Below, one piece after another: positions 32,560 through 42,003 of a DNA stretch of 64,000 bases. The DNA comes from Sneathiella sp. P13V-1 (lineage in GTDB: Bacteria; Pseudomonadota; Alphaproteobacteria; Sneathiellales; Sneathiellaceae): assembly GCF_015143595.1 (NCBI RefSeq), contig NZ_WYEU01000002.1, positions 62,001-126,000 on the forward strand, read 5' to 3'. Numbering within the stretch: position 1 is the stretch's first letter; each line of letters opens with the position of its first letter. Both the position numbers and the translations under genes were made by a program. Under the pieces are notes generated by a model. The model saw nothing but the letters and a program-made list of their open reading frames with translations. It searched no databases and was not told the origin of the DNA.

Positions 32560-32573
32560 TTGACTCAAGTCAA
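32560..32573. promoter_or_regulatory. Perfect FNR box upstream of ccoN
   Basis: TTGACTCAAGTCAA is a perfectly symmetric FNR site (TTGAC-N4-GTCAA), 113 bases before the ccoN start at 32687. Centred at 32566.5, it would place a class II start near 32608. Control of cbb3 oxidase by Fnr/Anr-type proteins is established in alphaproteobacteria; the regulator gene lies just upstream. Confidence 0.82.
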
Positions 32574-32686
32574 TGCGACAAAGGGGGGTACGAATAGGTT
32601 CAGGCTGGGGGTAACCCTGCCTGAATGAAAAGCCAATTCTGGCTTTGCACTCTAGCGATGTAACAAACAACAAACGGAAGACTGGT

Positions 32687-34309
32687 ATGAACCTGTTGTG
32701 GATAGCCTTTTCGATCATCGGAGCTGTCCTTGGCCTTTTGCTTTCTGCCAAAGCACAAGATCAAGGAATGATGATCCATGGCATGGTCTTCGCGGCCGCA
32801 TCTGTATTGGCGGCCTACGCGTTGATCTCTCGTCACTATCGTTCCAGACCTGCTGAAGCTGCGGGGCCGGGCGGTATCGTCTATAATACGGAAATTGTAA
32901 AATATGGTGTGATTGCATCAACATTCTGGGGGGTCGTTGGCTTCCTGGTTGGTGTTGTAATTGCATTCCAACTTGCATTTCCTGTACTTAACCTTGACCT
33001 ACCTTGGACTAGCTTTGGACGTCTTCGTCCTTTGCATACGTCAGCGGTGATTTTTGCCTTTGGTGGTAACATCCTGCTGACAACATCTTTCCACGTGGTG
33101 CAGCGGACATCCCGCGCGCGTCTGGCTGGTGATGTTGCTCCTTGGTTTGTATTCTGGGGCTATCAGCTGTTTATCGTGCTGGCCGCAACAGGGTATCTAC
33201 TCGGTATTACTCAGGGTAAAGAATATGCCGAACCTGAATGGTATGTTGACCTCTGGCTGACAGTTGTCTGGGTCGTATATCTTCTGGTGTTCCTGGTAAC
33301 GCTCTGGAAGCGTCAGGAAAAACATATTTATGTGGCGAACTGGTTCTACCTTGCGTTTATCGTGACCGTTGCGATGCTTCACATCGTCAATGCGCTCTCT
33401 ATGCCTGTTAGCATTACCGGCGTGAAGAGTTATTCACTCTTCTCTGGTGTGCAGGATGCGTTGACACAGTGGTGGTACGGCCACAATGCTGTGGGCTTCT
33501 TCCTGACAGCTGGTTTCTTGGCTATCATGTATTACTTTGTGCCAAAACGCGCTGAACGTCCGGTTTACTCATACCGTTTGTCTATTATCCACTTCTGGGC
33601 ACTGATCTTCTTATATATATGGGCTGGTCCTCACCACCTGCATTACACAGCGCTTCCTGACTGGTCACAGACACTTGGTATGACATTCTCCGTTATGCTC
33701 TGGATGCCTTCCTGGGGTGGTATGATCAATGGTCTGATGACCCTGTCTGGTGCTTGGGATAAACTGAGAACTGACCCTGTGATCCGCTTCCTGGTGACAT
33801 CTGTTGCCTTCTACGGAATGAGCACATTCGAAGGTCCGCTGATGTCTATTAAAGCTGTGAACGCTTTGAGCCATTACACAGACTGGACAATTGGTCACGT
33901 TCACTCTGGTGCCCTTGGTTGGGTTGCTTACGTGAGCTTTGGTGCCCTTTATTTCCTTGTTCCAGTGGTTTGGAACCGCAAGTCACTTTATTCCGACAAG
34001 CTAGTTTCCTTGCACTTCTGGGTCTCTACCGTTGGTATCCTGCTGTATATCACAGCGATGTGGGTATCCGGTATCCTGCAAGGTCTGATGTGGCGCGCAT
34101 ATGATAGCTTCGGCTTCCTGGAATATTCTTTCAGTGAAACTGTAGAAGCGATGCATCCATTCTACGTAATCCGTGCCCTTGGCGGTGTTCTGTTCCTGAT
34201 CGGCTCGCTAATTATGGCATACAACCTGTGGCGTACAGCCCGCGGTGATGTCAAAGAAGCTGAATCAGAAACTCTGATTGCCAATCCAGAATTTGCGGCA
34301 GGGAGGTAA
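32687..34309 (+). CDS. ccoN: cbb3-type cytochrome c oxidase subunit I
   Basis: Catalytic subunit of 540 residues, a 12-plus-helix inner-membrane protein that reduces oxygen to water at a haem b3-CuB centre and pumps protons. Haem and copper ligands are visible: [23 protein letters not shown] (CuB), [10 protein letters not shown] (CuB pair) and [10 protein letters not shown] (haem pair). The N-terminus has two extra helices before [14 protein letters not shown] use ATG 32687 with CGGAAG upstream; an in-frame TTG 42 bases earlier has no ribosome site. First gene of ccoNOQP, behind an FNR box. Confidence 0.95.
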   Translation: MNLLWIAFSIIGAVLGLLLSAKAQDQGMMIHGMVFAAASVLAAYALISRHYRSRPAEAAGPGGIVYNTEIVKYGVIASTFWGVVGFLVGVVIAFQLAFPVLNLDLPWTSFGRLRPLHTSAVIFAFGGNILLTTSFHVVQRTSRARLAGDVAPWFVFWGYQLFIVLAATGYLLGITQGKEYAEPEWYVDLWLTVVWVVYLLVFLVTLWKRQEKHIYVANWFYLAFIVTVAMLHIVNALSMPVSITGVKSYSLFSGVQDALTQWWYGHNAVGFFLTAGFLAIMYYFVPKRAERPVYSYRLSIIHFWALIFLYIWAGPHHLHYTALPDWSQTLGMTFSVMLWMPSWGGMINGLMTLSGAWDKLRTDPVIRFLVTSVAFYGMSTFEGPLMSIKAVNALSHYTDWTIGHVHSGALGWVAYVSFGALYFLVPVVWNRKSLYSDKLVSLHFWVSTVGILLYITAMWVSGILQGLMWRAYDSFGFLEYSFSETVEAMHPFYVIRALGGVLFLIGSLIMAYNLWRTARGDVKEAESETLIANPEFAAGR

Positions 34310-34314
34310 GGAAA

Positions 34315-35040
34315 ATGATCAGTCATAAAGTCATTGAGAAAAATTCCATTCTGATGGTGATCCTGACACTTGTTGTTGTCTCCATCGGTGGCCTCGTTGA
34401 AATCGTGCCGCTTTTCTATCTGGAAAGCACAATCGAGAAAGTTAAAGGCGTTCGCCCGTACAGCCCATTGGAGCTTGCTGGTCGTAACATCTACATCCGT
34501 GAAGGTTGCTATAACTGCCATAGCCAGATGGTTCGTCCACTTCGTGATGAAGCAGAACGTTATGGTCACTACAGCCTTGCTGCGGAAAGTATGTATGACC
34601 ACCCATTCCAGTGGGGTTCAAAGCGTACTGGTCCTGATCTTGCCCGTGTTGGTGGTCGCTATTCTGATGAATGGCATGTCACTCATATGCGCCGCCCTCA
34701 GGATGTTGTGCCGGAATCTGTAATGCCATCTTATTCATGGTTGGAACAGAACGAACTGAGCGTTCCTGATATTGCAGCGGAACTAGTTGCAAACCGCCGT
34801 GTTGGGGTTCCTTACTCTGACGAAATGATCACGAAAGCCGAGCAAGACCTGAAAACTCAGGTTAATCCGGATGCGGACGAAGTTGATGAACTTCTCGCTC
34901 GTTATCCAAAAGCTCAGGTTCGCGATTTTGACGGCAACCCAGAGCGCCTGTCCGAACTTGATGCGTTGATTGCTTACCTGCAAATGCTGGGTACGCTTGT
35001 GGACTTCCAGTCCTATGACGAAAAAGCAGGCCAGAGATAG
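34315..35040 (+). CDS. ccoO: cbb3-type cytochrome c oxidase subunit II (monohaem cytochrome c)
   Basis: Membrane-anchored cytochrome c of 241 residues that passes electrons from CcoP to CcoN. One N-terminal helix (about residues 12-34) and one haem site, C65-x2-C68-H69 in [13 protein letters not shown]. The methionine ligand is probably in [11 protein letters not shown] 34315 follows GGGAGG five bases after ccoN stops, so it is translated from the same message. Confidence 0.95.
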   Translation: MISHKVIEKNSILMVILTLVVVSIGGLVEIVPLFYLESTIEKVKGVRPYSPLELAGRNIYIREGCYNCHSQMVRPLRDEAERYGHYSLAAESMYDHPFQWGSKRTGPDLARVGGRYSDEWHVTHMRRPQDVVPESVMPSYSWLEQNELSVPDIAAELVANRRVGVPYSDEMITKAEQDLKTQVNPDADEVDELLARYPKAQVRDFDGNPERLSELDALIAYLQMLGTLVDFQSYDEKAGQR

Positions 35041-35048
35041 GAGGAGAT

Positions 35049-35201
35049 ATGGATTATCAAGACGTTTCCTATTTCGCGCAGACATATGGTCTATTGTACC
35101 TGTTTGGTCTGTTCATCATCGTAGTTGCTTATGCACTGTGGCCAAAGAACAAGGAAAAGTTCGATCACGCAGCGCATATCCCACTTGAGGAGGATAAATA
35201 A
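35049..35201 (+). CDS. ccoQ: cbb3-type oxidase small subunit CcoQ
   Basis: A 50-residue single-helix protein between ccoO and ccoP, easily missed because it is so short. The helix is about residues 15-31 (LYLFGLFIIVVAYALW). The tail (PKNKEKFDHAAHIPLEEDK) is charged. CcoQ stabilises the interaction of CcoP with the CcoNO core in studied bacteria. GAGGAG precedes ATG 35049, and the stop overlaps the ccoP start as TAATG. Confidence 0.9.
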   Translation: MDYQDVSYFAQTYGLLYLFGLFIIVVAYALWPKNKEKFDHAAHIPLEEDK

Positions 35202-36067
35202 TGTCCAAAGTGGAAAGAGACGAACACTCAGGCACAGAAACAACTGGTCATGAGTGGGATGGCATTAAGGAGCTTGATACTCCGATGCCTCGCTGGTGGC
35301 TGTGGTCCTTTTACGCATGTATTGTTTGGTCCATCGGTTACTGGATTGTAATGCCAGCCTGGCCTCTGGTCAGTGACTATACCCGCGGTATGTTGGGGTA
35401 TTCTTCACGTGCGCTGGTGACAGAAGAGCTGGCTACTGTGGCGGCTGGGCGTGCTGAGGTTACCAAAGCGCTTCAGGAAACAGAGCTTGCTGACGTGAAG
35501 AATAATCAGGAACTGTACCAGTTTGCAGTTTCCGGTGGTCGTTCTCACTACGCAGTGAACTGTTCACAATGCCATGGTTCAGGTGCGCAAGGTGGCCCAG
35601 GCTTCCCTAACCTGAACGACGACGACTGGCTATGGGGTGGTAAGGTTGATGAGATCTACGCCACTATCCAGTACGGTATTCGTTCCGATCATGATGAAAC
35701 ACGCACAGGTGAAATGCCTGCCTTCCTTAAAGACGAGATCTTGGAAAAAGGTCAAGTCAATGATGTGACGGAATATGTTCTGTCTCTGTCTCAGGAAGGG
35801 CGTGACGCAGAGGCTGTTGCACGCGGTAAAGAAGTCTTCATGAACGAATGTGCTTCTTGCCACGGTGAAAATGCTAAAGGTGGCCGTGAGTTCGGCGCAC
35901 CAAATCTTACAGATGCAATTTGGTTCTATGGCGGTGACAAAGAAACCGTTCAGAAAACTATCGCGAATGGCCGTCAAAACGTGATGCCTGCTTGGGCTGA
36001 TCGTTTGGACGACACCGTTATTCGTCAGATTGCACTCTATGTACATTCTTTGGGCGGTGGTGAGTAA
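35201..36067 (+). CDS. ccoP: cbb3-type cytochrome c oxidase subunit III (dihaem cytochrome c)
   Basis: Membrane-anchored dihaem cytochrome c of 288 residues, the entry point for electrons from soluble or membrane cytochromes. An N-terminal helix covers about residues 33-55 (WWLWSFYACIVWSIGYWIV). The haem sites are C121-x2-C124-H125 and C217-x2-C220-H221. Each domain has a methionine region (GEMPAF and VMPAWADR). The start shares one base with the ccoQ stop. A strong hairpin lies in the 83-base gap to ccoG. Confidence 0.95.
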   Translation: MSKVERDEHSGTETTGHEWDGIKELDTPMPRWWLWSFYACIVWSIGYWIVMPAWPLVSDYTRGMLGYSSRALVTEELATVAAGRAEVTKALQETELADVKNNQELYQFAVSGGRSHYAVNCSQCHGSGAQGGPGFPNLNDDDWLWGGKVDEIYATIQYGIRSDHDETRTGEMPAFLKDEILEKGQVNDVTEYVLSLSQEGRDAEAVARGKEVFMNECASCHGENAKGGREFGAPNLTDAIWFYGGDKETVQKTIANGRQNVMPAWADRLDDTVIRQIALYVHSLGGGE

Positions 36068-36107
36068 TTGCCCAAAGAAACTAGTTGTTGTTTGATGCTA
36101 GAAATGT

Positions 36108-36132
36108 GGTGCGCTGAGTCGCTCAGCGCACC
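36108..36132 (+). terminator. Strong hairpin between ccoP and ccoG
   Basis: Perfect 11-bp stem GGTGCGCTGAG (36108-36118) with CTCAGCGCACC (36122-36132), loop TCG. No T tract follows, so it is not a full intrinsic terminator. A likely role is protecting the abundant ccoNOQP message while the assembly genes are made at a lower level; inferred. Confidence 0.65.
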
Positions 36133-36150
36133 GCTTATGGAGCTAGAGAC

Positions 36151-37608
36151 GTGTCAAATTCCCCCGTTGAAAAAATTGACGTCCAAGCGGTAAATAAAAA
36201 AGAAAACCGCTCCCTATATGTCAGTCGTAAGAAAATCCATCCCAAACGTGCCGAAGGGACGTTTCGGCGCCTCAAGTGGATTATCATGGGGATTACGCTG
36301 GCCATTTATTATGTAAGCCCTTGGATCCGTTGGGATCGTGGGCCACTGGCTCCTGATCAGGCGATCCTGATCGATCTGGAGCATAACAGATTTTATTTCT
36401 TCTTTATCGAGCTGTGGCCTCAGGAAGTCTACTATATCACTGGTATATTGATCCTGGCGGCTCTTGGCCTTTTCATGGTTACGTCTTTGTTTGGCCGCGC
36501 ATGGTGTGGATATTCTTGCCCCCAAACAGTTTGGACTGACCTGTTTATCGTTGTTGAACGTGCGATCGAGGGGGATCGAAACGCGCGCCTGAAACTTGAT
36601 AAAGCACCAATGTCCTTTTCTAAACTTATGAAAAGGGTTTCAAAGCACACCAGTTGGCTCATCATTGGATTGCTGACAGGCGGTGCCTGGATTTTCTATT
36701 TCGCTGATGCGCCGACCCTTATTCAGGAAGTTCTAACCGGCGAAGCCCGCAGTGTCGCTTATTCTACGATCGGTGTTCTGACGGCAACCACCTATGTATT
36801 TGGCGGTTTAATGCGTGAACAGGTATGCACTTATATGTGTCCATGGCCACGGATTCAGGGCGCTATGGTGGACGAACATTCATTGACCGTGACATACCAT
36901 ACGGCGCGTGGTGAACCTCGCGGGCCTCACAAGAAAAACGATACATGGGACGGGCGGGGCCATTGTATTGATTGTAACCAGTGTGTCGCGGTTTGTCCGA
37001 TGGGTATTGATATTCGCGATGGTGCACAACTTGAATGCATTAGTTGCGCTTTGTGTATTGATGCATGTGATGCTGTGATGGAAAAAGTCGGCCTTCCAAA
37101 AGGCCTGATAAGTTATGACACCCATATTGGCCGTGTATCGAAAGAGCCAATTACAAAACTAGATGTTCCGTTTATTCGACCACGGACAATAGCCTACGCA
37201 GTTCTACTGACCTTGGTTGGATCGATAATGCTCTATGCCTTGCTGACACGCTCTGCACTTGATGTGAACGTGATCCGGGATCGTAACCCACTTTTTGTTC
37301 AATTGTCTGATGGCACGATCCGAAACGGATACACTGTTAAAATTCTGAACAAGGTACATGATGTTCGACGCTTCCAGGTGACGATTGATGGACTAGAGAA
37401 TGCCAAGGCGTGGAACCAGAGTGAAGGTCCGCAATTTGAGCATATCGTCGTTCCTGTTCCTGGAGATACACTGTCTGCGATTAAACTCTTTATTGCAGCG
37501 CCAAGGAGTGAGCTGGAAAGCGGAAGTATGGATATCACTATCATTGTTAAAGACCTTGTTAGCGGTTTGACCGAGAAACAAAGTACAACGTTTAAAGGGC
37601 CGAAGTGA
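36151..37608 (+). CDS. ccoG: cbb3 oxidase maturation protein CcoG (FixG)
   Basis: Membrane iron-sulfur protein of 485 residues, linked to cupric-ion reduction during cbb3 assembly. About five membrane helices surround GYSCPQTVW. A ferredoxin-like pair of clusters is formed by C272-x2-C275-x2-C278-x3-C282 and C296-x2-C299-x2-C302-x3-C306. A C-terminal periplasmic immunoglobulin-like domain follows from about residue 380. The start is GTG 36151; a GGAG is upstream. It shares bases with the ccoH start. Confidence 0.92.
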   Translation: MSNSPVEKIDVQAVNKKENRSLYVSRKKIHPKRAEGTFRRLKWIIMGITLAIYYVSPWIRWDRGPLAPDQAILIDLEHNRFYFFFIELWPQEVYYITGILILAALGLFMVTSLFGRAWCGYSCPQTVWTDLFIVVERAIEGDRNARLKLDKAPMSFSKLMKRVSKHTSWLIIGLLTGGAWIFYFADAPTLIQEVLTGEARSVAYSTIGVLTATTYVFGGLMREQVCTYMCPWPRIQGAMVDEHSLTVTYHTARGEPRGPHKKNDTWDGRGHCIDCNQCVAVCPMGIDIRDGAQLECISCALCIDACDAVMEKVGLPKGLISYDTHIGRVSKEPITKLDVPFIRPRTIAYAVLLTLVGSIMLYALLTRSALDVNVIRDRNPLFVQLSDGTIRNGYTVKILNKVHDVRRFQVTIDGLENAKAWNQSEGPQFEHIVVPVPGDTLSAIKLFIAAPRSELESGSMDITIIVKDLVSGLTEKQSTTFKGPK

Positions 37609-38102
37609 TGGAGGCTGTAGTGGAGAAAAAACTCGAAGGCAAACATGTATTTATGATTTTGCTGGCGTTTTTTGGAGTGATGTTTGCCGTCAATGGCGTG
37701 TTTGTTTATGTGGCTTTGACCAGTTTTTCTGGGGTGACCGAAAAGGACGCCTATGTGAAAGGGTTAAACTATAACCGCGCCATTGAAGAAAATCTGGAGC
37801 AGCGGGCAAGAAATTGGCTGGTGCTTCTGGATACTGAAAATCTGGGGCAGAGTTCTTCTATTCTGACGTTGAGTGCGAAAGATCGAAACGGCGAAGATCT
37901 GTTTTTTGATGACGTCACAATGGTATTGAAGCGCCCTGCTCAGGAAGATCTCGATTTTGAGGTTACTTTGACCAAGGAAGCGGAAAAATTTGTGGCTACT
38001 GTGGAATTTCCACTTCCTGGGCAATGGGATGTCATTGTTTTGGCCAATGGCGCGGGGTATGACAAACCGTACCGTCTGGAGAAAAGGCTATGGGTCAAGT
38101 AA
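37608..38102 (+). CDS. ccoH: cbb3 oxidase assembly protein CcoH (FixH)
   Basis: FixH-family protein of 164 residues with one N-terminal helix (about residues 13-35, VFMILLAFFGVMFAVNGVFVY) and a periplasmic beta domain. The YVKGLNYNRAIEEN segment is the family hallmark. It is needed for stable assembly of the oxidase in model organisms. ATG 37608 overlaps the ccoG stop by one base (TGATG); a GTG three bases earlier is an alternative. Its end overlaps ccoI by 13 bases. Confidence 0.88.
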   Translation: MEAVVEKKLEGKHVFMILLAFFGVMFAVNGVFVYVALTSFSGVTEKDAYVKGLNYNRAIEENLEQRARNWLVLLDTENLGQSSSILTLSAKDRNGEDLFFDDVTMVLKRPAQEDLDFEVTLTKEAEKFVATVEFPLPGQWDVIVLANGAGYDKPYRLEKRLWVK

Positions 38103-40411
38103 TTCAGCCAACAGATAGTCCGCAATTTAGCGGTGTGCGCCGTGACCTCAGCGGTAACTGTTGTTCCGGTGGTGCCATTGCACTGGCCGATGCCAACAGC
38201 CCGATTGCAGATTTCCAGAACTTTATTGCCTCTGATCCATCGGCTTTTGTGGACACGGATGAAGATGGCAATGCGGTCCTTCATCTGTTGGTGGAAAACA
38301 TGCATTGCGCCAACTGCATTCAATCCATCGAGAAAACGCTAAGATCTGCGGAAGGCGTTAAAGAGGCACGTGTGAATTTTTCAACACGTCGCCTGTTGGT
38401 GCGTTGGGATCAGGACAAAATAAGCGCCGCAGACCTTGTGAAGCCGGTTATCGATCTGGGATATCCGCTTACACCCTATAATGCTGCCATGATGCAATCC
38501 GCATCGGAAGAAGAAAACAAACGTCTCCTGAAGGCACTTGGTGTCGCAGGATTTGCAGCGGCAAATGTGATGCTGTTGTCAGTCTCCGTCTGGGCCGGGA
38601 TCTTTTCAGAAGACATGGGGCCATCAACCCGTGACTTCATGCATTGGGTGTCGGCCTTGATTGCCATGCCGGCTGTAGCATATTCCGGTCAGGTTTTCTT
38701 TAAATCCGCCATCGGGGCCCTTAAGAATGGCCGGCTTAACATGGATGTGCCAATTTCTTTGGCCGTTATTCTGGCCGTTGGTATGAGCTTGTCTGAAACC
38801 ATTCAAAGTGGGCATTACGCGTATTTTGATGCGGCGGTAACACTTCTGTTTTTCCTGTTGATCGGTCGTTATCTGGATAGTCAGGCACGAAGCAAAGCCA
38901 GATCAGCGGCGGAACGCTTGTTGTTGATGAAAGCGGTTGCGGCAACTGTTGTTGAAGCTGACGGTACCCATCGCTCTATCCCAGTGGACAATGTCACACC
39001 CGGCACAACTGTCCATGTGGCTGTTGGCGATCGGTTCCCTGTTGATGGTGAAATCCTGGAAGGCCGGACCAGTGTGGATAACAGTTTGGTAACGGGGGAA
39101 AGTCTGCCCGTAGACGCCTCAGTTGGTAACGCAGTGTTTGCGGGTACCTTGAACTTGTCCGCTCCTATTAAAGTGAAAGCGACAAACACAGGCGATAATA
39201 CACTGTTGGGTGATATTGTTCGTCTGATGGAAAATGCGGAGCAGGGGCGCGCAAAATACGTTCGGATCGCTGATCGCATCGCTGAATATTATGCGCCTGC
39301 GGTTCATATTTTGTCAGCACTGACTTTTGCAGGTTGGTGGTTACTTGGTTTTGACTGGCAGGTGGCCCTTCTGCAAGGTGTGGCTGTTCTTATTGTGACA
39401 TGTCCATGTGCACTTGGGTTGGCCGTTCCAGTCGTTCAGGTGGTTGCAAGCGGAAGATTGCTCCATCGCGGTATCCTTGTGAAAGCCGCGGATGGACTGG
39501 AGCGCCTTGCCGTTGTTGACACAATTGTCTTCGACAAAACAGGAACGATTACGGAAGGCCGCCTTGATCTCATAAACAAAGCGGATATCTCAGAAAGCTC
39601 ATTGGTTTTGGCTGCGAAAATGGCCAGATCCAGCCGCCATCCACTTGCCCAAGCTGTGGTTCGTGCCGCTGGTGGTGTGAGCGGAGAGCTTGCTGGTGTG
39701 GAAGAACATCCCGGTCTAGGGCTTAGCGTCCAGACAGATGCCGGTGAAATACGTTTGGGTAGTCGTAGCTGGTGCAGTGCTGAAGAGCTGGATGGTGCAG
39801 AAAATGCTGGGCCTGAAATGTGGCTCAGCGAACCAGGAAAGGCACCTGTTCAGTTCCTGTTTGAAGATACAATGCGCCCTGACGCTTTTGAAACAGTTGA
39901 AGCGTTGAAGAAACTTGGAATGCATGTGGAACTGCTGTCCGGTGACCGGAAGAATGTTGCAGAAAATGTGGCGAGAGAGGCGGGCATCGACCACTGGAAC
40001 GCTGAAATGCGTCCTGAACAGAAGGTCCAACATCTGGAAGCTCTAAAAGCACAAGGACGTAATGTTCTGATGGTTGGCGATGGTCTGAATGATGCGCCTG
40101 CGCTTACTGCTGCTAATGTGTCTTTATCTCCTGCCTCTGCCGCAGATGTGAGCCAAACTGCCGCAGATTTTGTTTTCCAGGGAAGAAGTCTTTCTGCGGT
40201 TCTTGAAACTGTTGAGGTTGCGAGGTTCTCTCATCGTCTGGTAAAGCAGAATTTTGGTCTCGCCTTCGGTTACAACGCGATTGCGGTGCCGTTAGCGGTC
40301 CTCGGGTTTGTAACCCCGTTGTTTGCGGCTATTGCCATGTCAGCTTCTTCATTGGTAGTGTGCGCTAATTCCATGCGGTTGCGGAAATCCAGAAAAGGAA
40401 TGAATGCATGA
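38090..40411 (+). CDS. ccoI: Copper-transporting P1B-type ATPase for cbb3 assembly (CcoI/FixI)
   Basis: Copper exporter of 773 residues supplying CuB for the oxidase. An extra N-terminal C24-C25 pair (NCCSGGAIALAD) is followed by a heavy-metal domain with C73-x2-C76 in MHCANC. The membrane metal site is C438-P-C440 in TCPCALGLAV. The phosphorylation site is D482 in DKTGT, and the hinge is GDGLNDAP. All key residues are intact, as expected for CcoI rather than a bulk CopA. It starts inside ccoH and overlaps ccoS by ATGA. Confidence 0.93.
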   Translation: MGQVIQPTDSPQFSGVRRDLSGNCCSGGAIALADANSPIADFQNFIASDPSAFVDTDEDGNAVLHLLVENMHCANCIQSIEKTLRSAEGVKEARVNFSTRRLLVRWDQDKISAADLVKPVIDLGYPLTPYNAAMMQSASEEENKRLLKALGVAGFAAANVMLLSVSVWAGIFSEDMGPSTRDFMHWVSALIAMPAVAYSGQVFFKSAIGALKNGRLNMDVPISLAVILAVGMSLSETIQSGHYAYFDAAVTLLFFLLIGRYLDSQARSKARSAAERLLLMKAVAATVVEADGTHRSIPVDNVTPGTTVHVAVGDRFPVDGEILEGRTSVDNSLVTGESLPVDASVGNAVFAGTLNLSAPIKVKATNTGDNTLLGDIVRLMENAEQGRAKYVRIADRIAEYYAPAVHILSALTFAGWWLLGFDWQVALLQGVAVLIVTCPCALGLAVPVVQVVASGRLLHRGILVKAADGLERLAVVDTIVFDKTGTITEGRLDLINKADISESSLVLAAKMARSSRHPLAQAVVRAAGGVSGELAGVEEHPGLGLSVQTDAGEIRLGSRSWCSAEELDGAENAGPEMWLSEPGKAPVQFLFEDTMRPDAFETVEALKKLGMHVELLSGDRKNVAENVAREAGIDHWNAEMRPEQKVQHLEALKAQGRNVLMVGDGLNDAPALTAANVSLSPASAADVSQTAADFVFQGRSLSAVLETVEVARFSHRLVKQNFGLAFGYNAIAVPLAVLGFVTPLFAAIAMSASSLVVCANSMRLRKSRKGMNA

Positions 40412-40560
40412 GTGTGCTTGTATATCTGATACCGATTGCTTTGTTGTTAGGCGGCCTTGGACTGGTGGCCTTTCTGTGGAGTCTTAAGAGTGGGCAATAT
40501 GAGGATCTTGACGGGGCTGCTCAGCGTATCCTGATTGATGATGACGAGCCACTTGCCTGA
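40408..40560 (+). CDS. ccoS: cbb3 oxidase assembly protein CcoS (FixS)
   Basis: A 50-residue, single-helix protein (about residues 4-26, LVYLIPIALLLGGLGLVAF) followed by WSLKSGQYEDLDGAAQRIL, the CcoS signature. It is required for inserting haem and copper into CcoN in studied systems. Start overlaps the ccoI stop as ATGA. It closes the operon; an intrinsic terminator follows at 40575. Confidence 0.92.
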   Translation: MSVLVYLIPIALLLGGLGLVAFLWSLKSGQYEDLDGAAQRILIDDDEPLA

Positions 40561-40574
40561 TTGGTTGTAAGCTC

Positions 40575-40606
40575 AAAAAAAAGCCGCCCGGTGTGGGCGG
40601 CTTTTT
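40575..40606. terminator. Bidirectional intrinsic terminator between ccoS and the MFS gene
   Basis: Stem AAGCCGCCC (40581-40589) with GGGCGGCTT (40595-40603), loop GGTGT, flanked by an A run on the left and a T run on the right. It can therefore stop transcripts from both directions: ccoS rightward and the convergent MFS gene leftward. Confidence 0.9.
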
Positions 40607-40607
40607 G

Positions 40608-41822
40608 CTAGGAACTTGCCTTTTCCATCAGCGCTTCTTCTTCTGGAAAACGTGGCCCTTTTATAGTTTCATTTCCAGGCTCCGGTGCAAACGGGATGTT
40701 CAGTGAGCACAGAAGCGACATCGCCGCCATTGCAGCCCCTGCGAGGAAAACGCTGGCAGGTGAGGTCAGCCAGAGAATACCAAAGACTACGGGGATCACC
40801 ACCGCTGCAATGTGATTGATCGTAAAGCTCACGCTGGCTGTAGAGGCCATGTCTTTCGGGTCCGCAATCTTCTGGAAATAGCTTTTGATGCCAATGGCAA
40901 ACGCAAAGAAGAGATGATCGATGATATAGAGGGCTGCGGCCATCACGGCACTTTCCACAAAGGCGTAGCCGGTGAACACAAAAAACAGACCGACATACTC
41001 AAACACGAGGGCTTTTCTCTCTCCCCAATGTGCGATTAGACGACCAATACGGGGGGCAAGAAAAATATTGATGGCGTGGTTCACCAGATATAGCGCAGTA
41101 ATGGTGGAAACGTCATAGCCAAATTTCTCCACCATCATAAAACCAGCGAAGACCATAAAAATCTGTCGTCGCGCCCCGGATAAGAAGGTCAGCGCATAAT
41201 AGAGCCAGTATCTTTTTCGAAGGACGATTTTCTTTGTTTGCGGGACCGCGGCCTTAAACATTGGATAGGCAGACCAACAAAAGAGGGCTACAAACACGGA
41301 GATCGCGCCACCTGTTGCGTACATCACGGCGTAATCCAGATCCGCAAGCTTTGTCGCCGCGAAGATCAAACCGTACGCCGCTAACGACGCAAAAGCCTGC
41401 GCCGATATCTGACGCCCCATGACCAGAGGGGCTCTCTCTTTTGATACCAATTGAAGTGTTAGAGATTGACGCAAGGTTTCATGATAGTGAAAGCCAATCG
41501 ACATCAGAATGGTCGTAAGATAGAAGCCAATTTCAGAAGGAAAGAAACCGGTAAGCGCAACGCCAACTCCAAAAACAAGTAATGACAACATTAAAAGTCT
41601 TTGTTCTGCAATGATCAGCAGGGCGAAGACAACCGTGAACGCCAGAAAGCCCGGAATTTCGCGTAAAGATTGGAGGATACCGATTTCCTTACCTGTGAAA
41701 TTCACCATATCCACAGCGAAATTGTTAAGCAGAGCCATCCAGGTTGCCCAGCCTAATCCCCAGCCAGCAGCGGTGATCATCAGCAGGACTTCTGGGTTTT
41801 CTTTCCAGGATTTCTTTATCAT
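40608..41822 (-). CDS. Major facilitator superfamily transporter
   Basis: Twelve-helix membrane transporter of 404 residues. Recognisable parts are a first helix with GWGLGWATWMALLNN, ETLRQSLTLQLVSKERAPLVMGR in the loop between helices 4 and 5 (split here at its basic end), and a second half after KKIVLRKRYWLYYALTFL. The substrate cannot be read from sequence. It is convergent with the cco locus, and no functional link is evident. The start ATG 41822 has a weak ribosome site. Confidence 0.72.
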   Translation of the reverse strand: MIKKSWKENPEVLLMITAAGWGLGWATWMALLNNFAVDMVNFTGKEIGILQSLREIPGFLAFTVVFALLIIAEQRLLMLSLLVFGVGVALTGFFPSEIGFYLTTILMSIGFHYHETLRQSLTLQLVSKERAPLVMGRQISAQAFASLAAYGLIFAATKLADLDYAVMYATGGAISVFVALFCWSAYPMFKAAVPQTKKIVLRKRYWLYYALTFLSGARRQIFMVFAGFMMVEKFGYDVSTITALYLVNHAINIFLAPRIGRLIAHWGERKALVFEYVGLFFVFTGYAFVESAVMAAALYIIDHLFFAFAIGIKSYFQKIADPKDMASTASVSFTINHIAAVVIPVVFGILWLTSPASVFLAGAAMAAMSLLCSLNIPFAPEPGNETIKGPRFPEEEALMEKASS

Positions 41823-42003
41823 TGACGGGGGCCTTAATTAGAGGTGTCTGGTGTCATCTTATCGCCCCTTTTGTTGTATAGCAAACTATCAGCAATTCAT
41901 TCACCTTATCATCGGAATTGATAGGGTTCATTTAAGATTGGTTGTTAATTATCTGTTTTGGCTGATATACTTGGGTTGAACAACCGTCGATTAAGAGAAA
42001 ATC

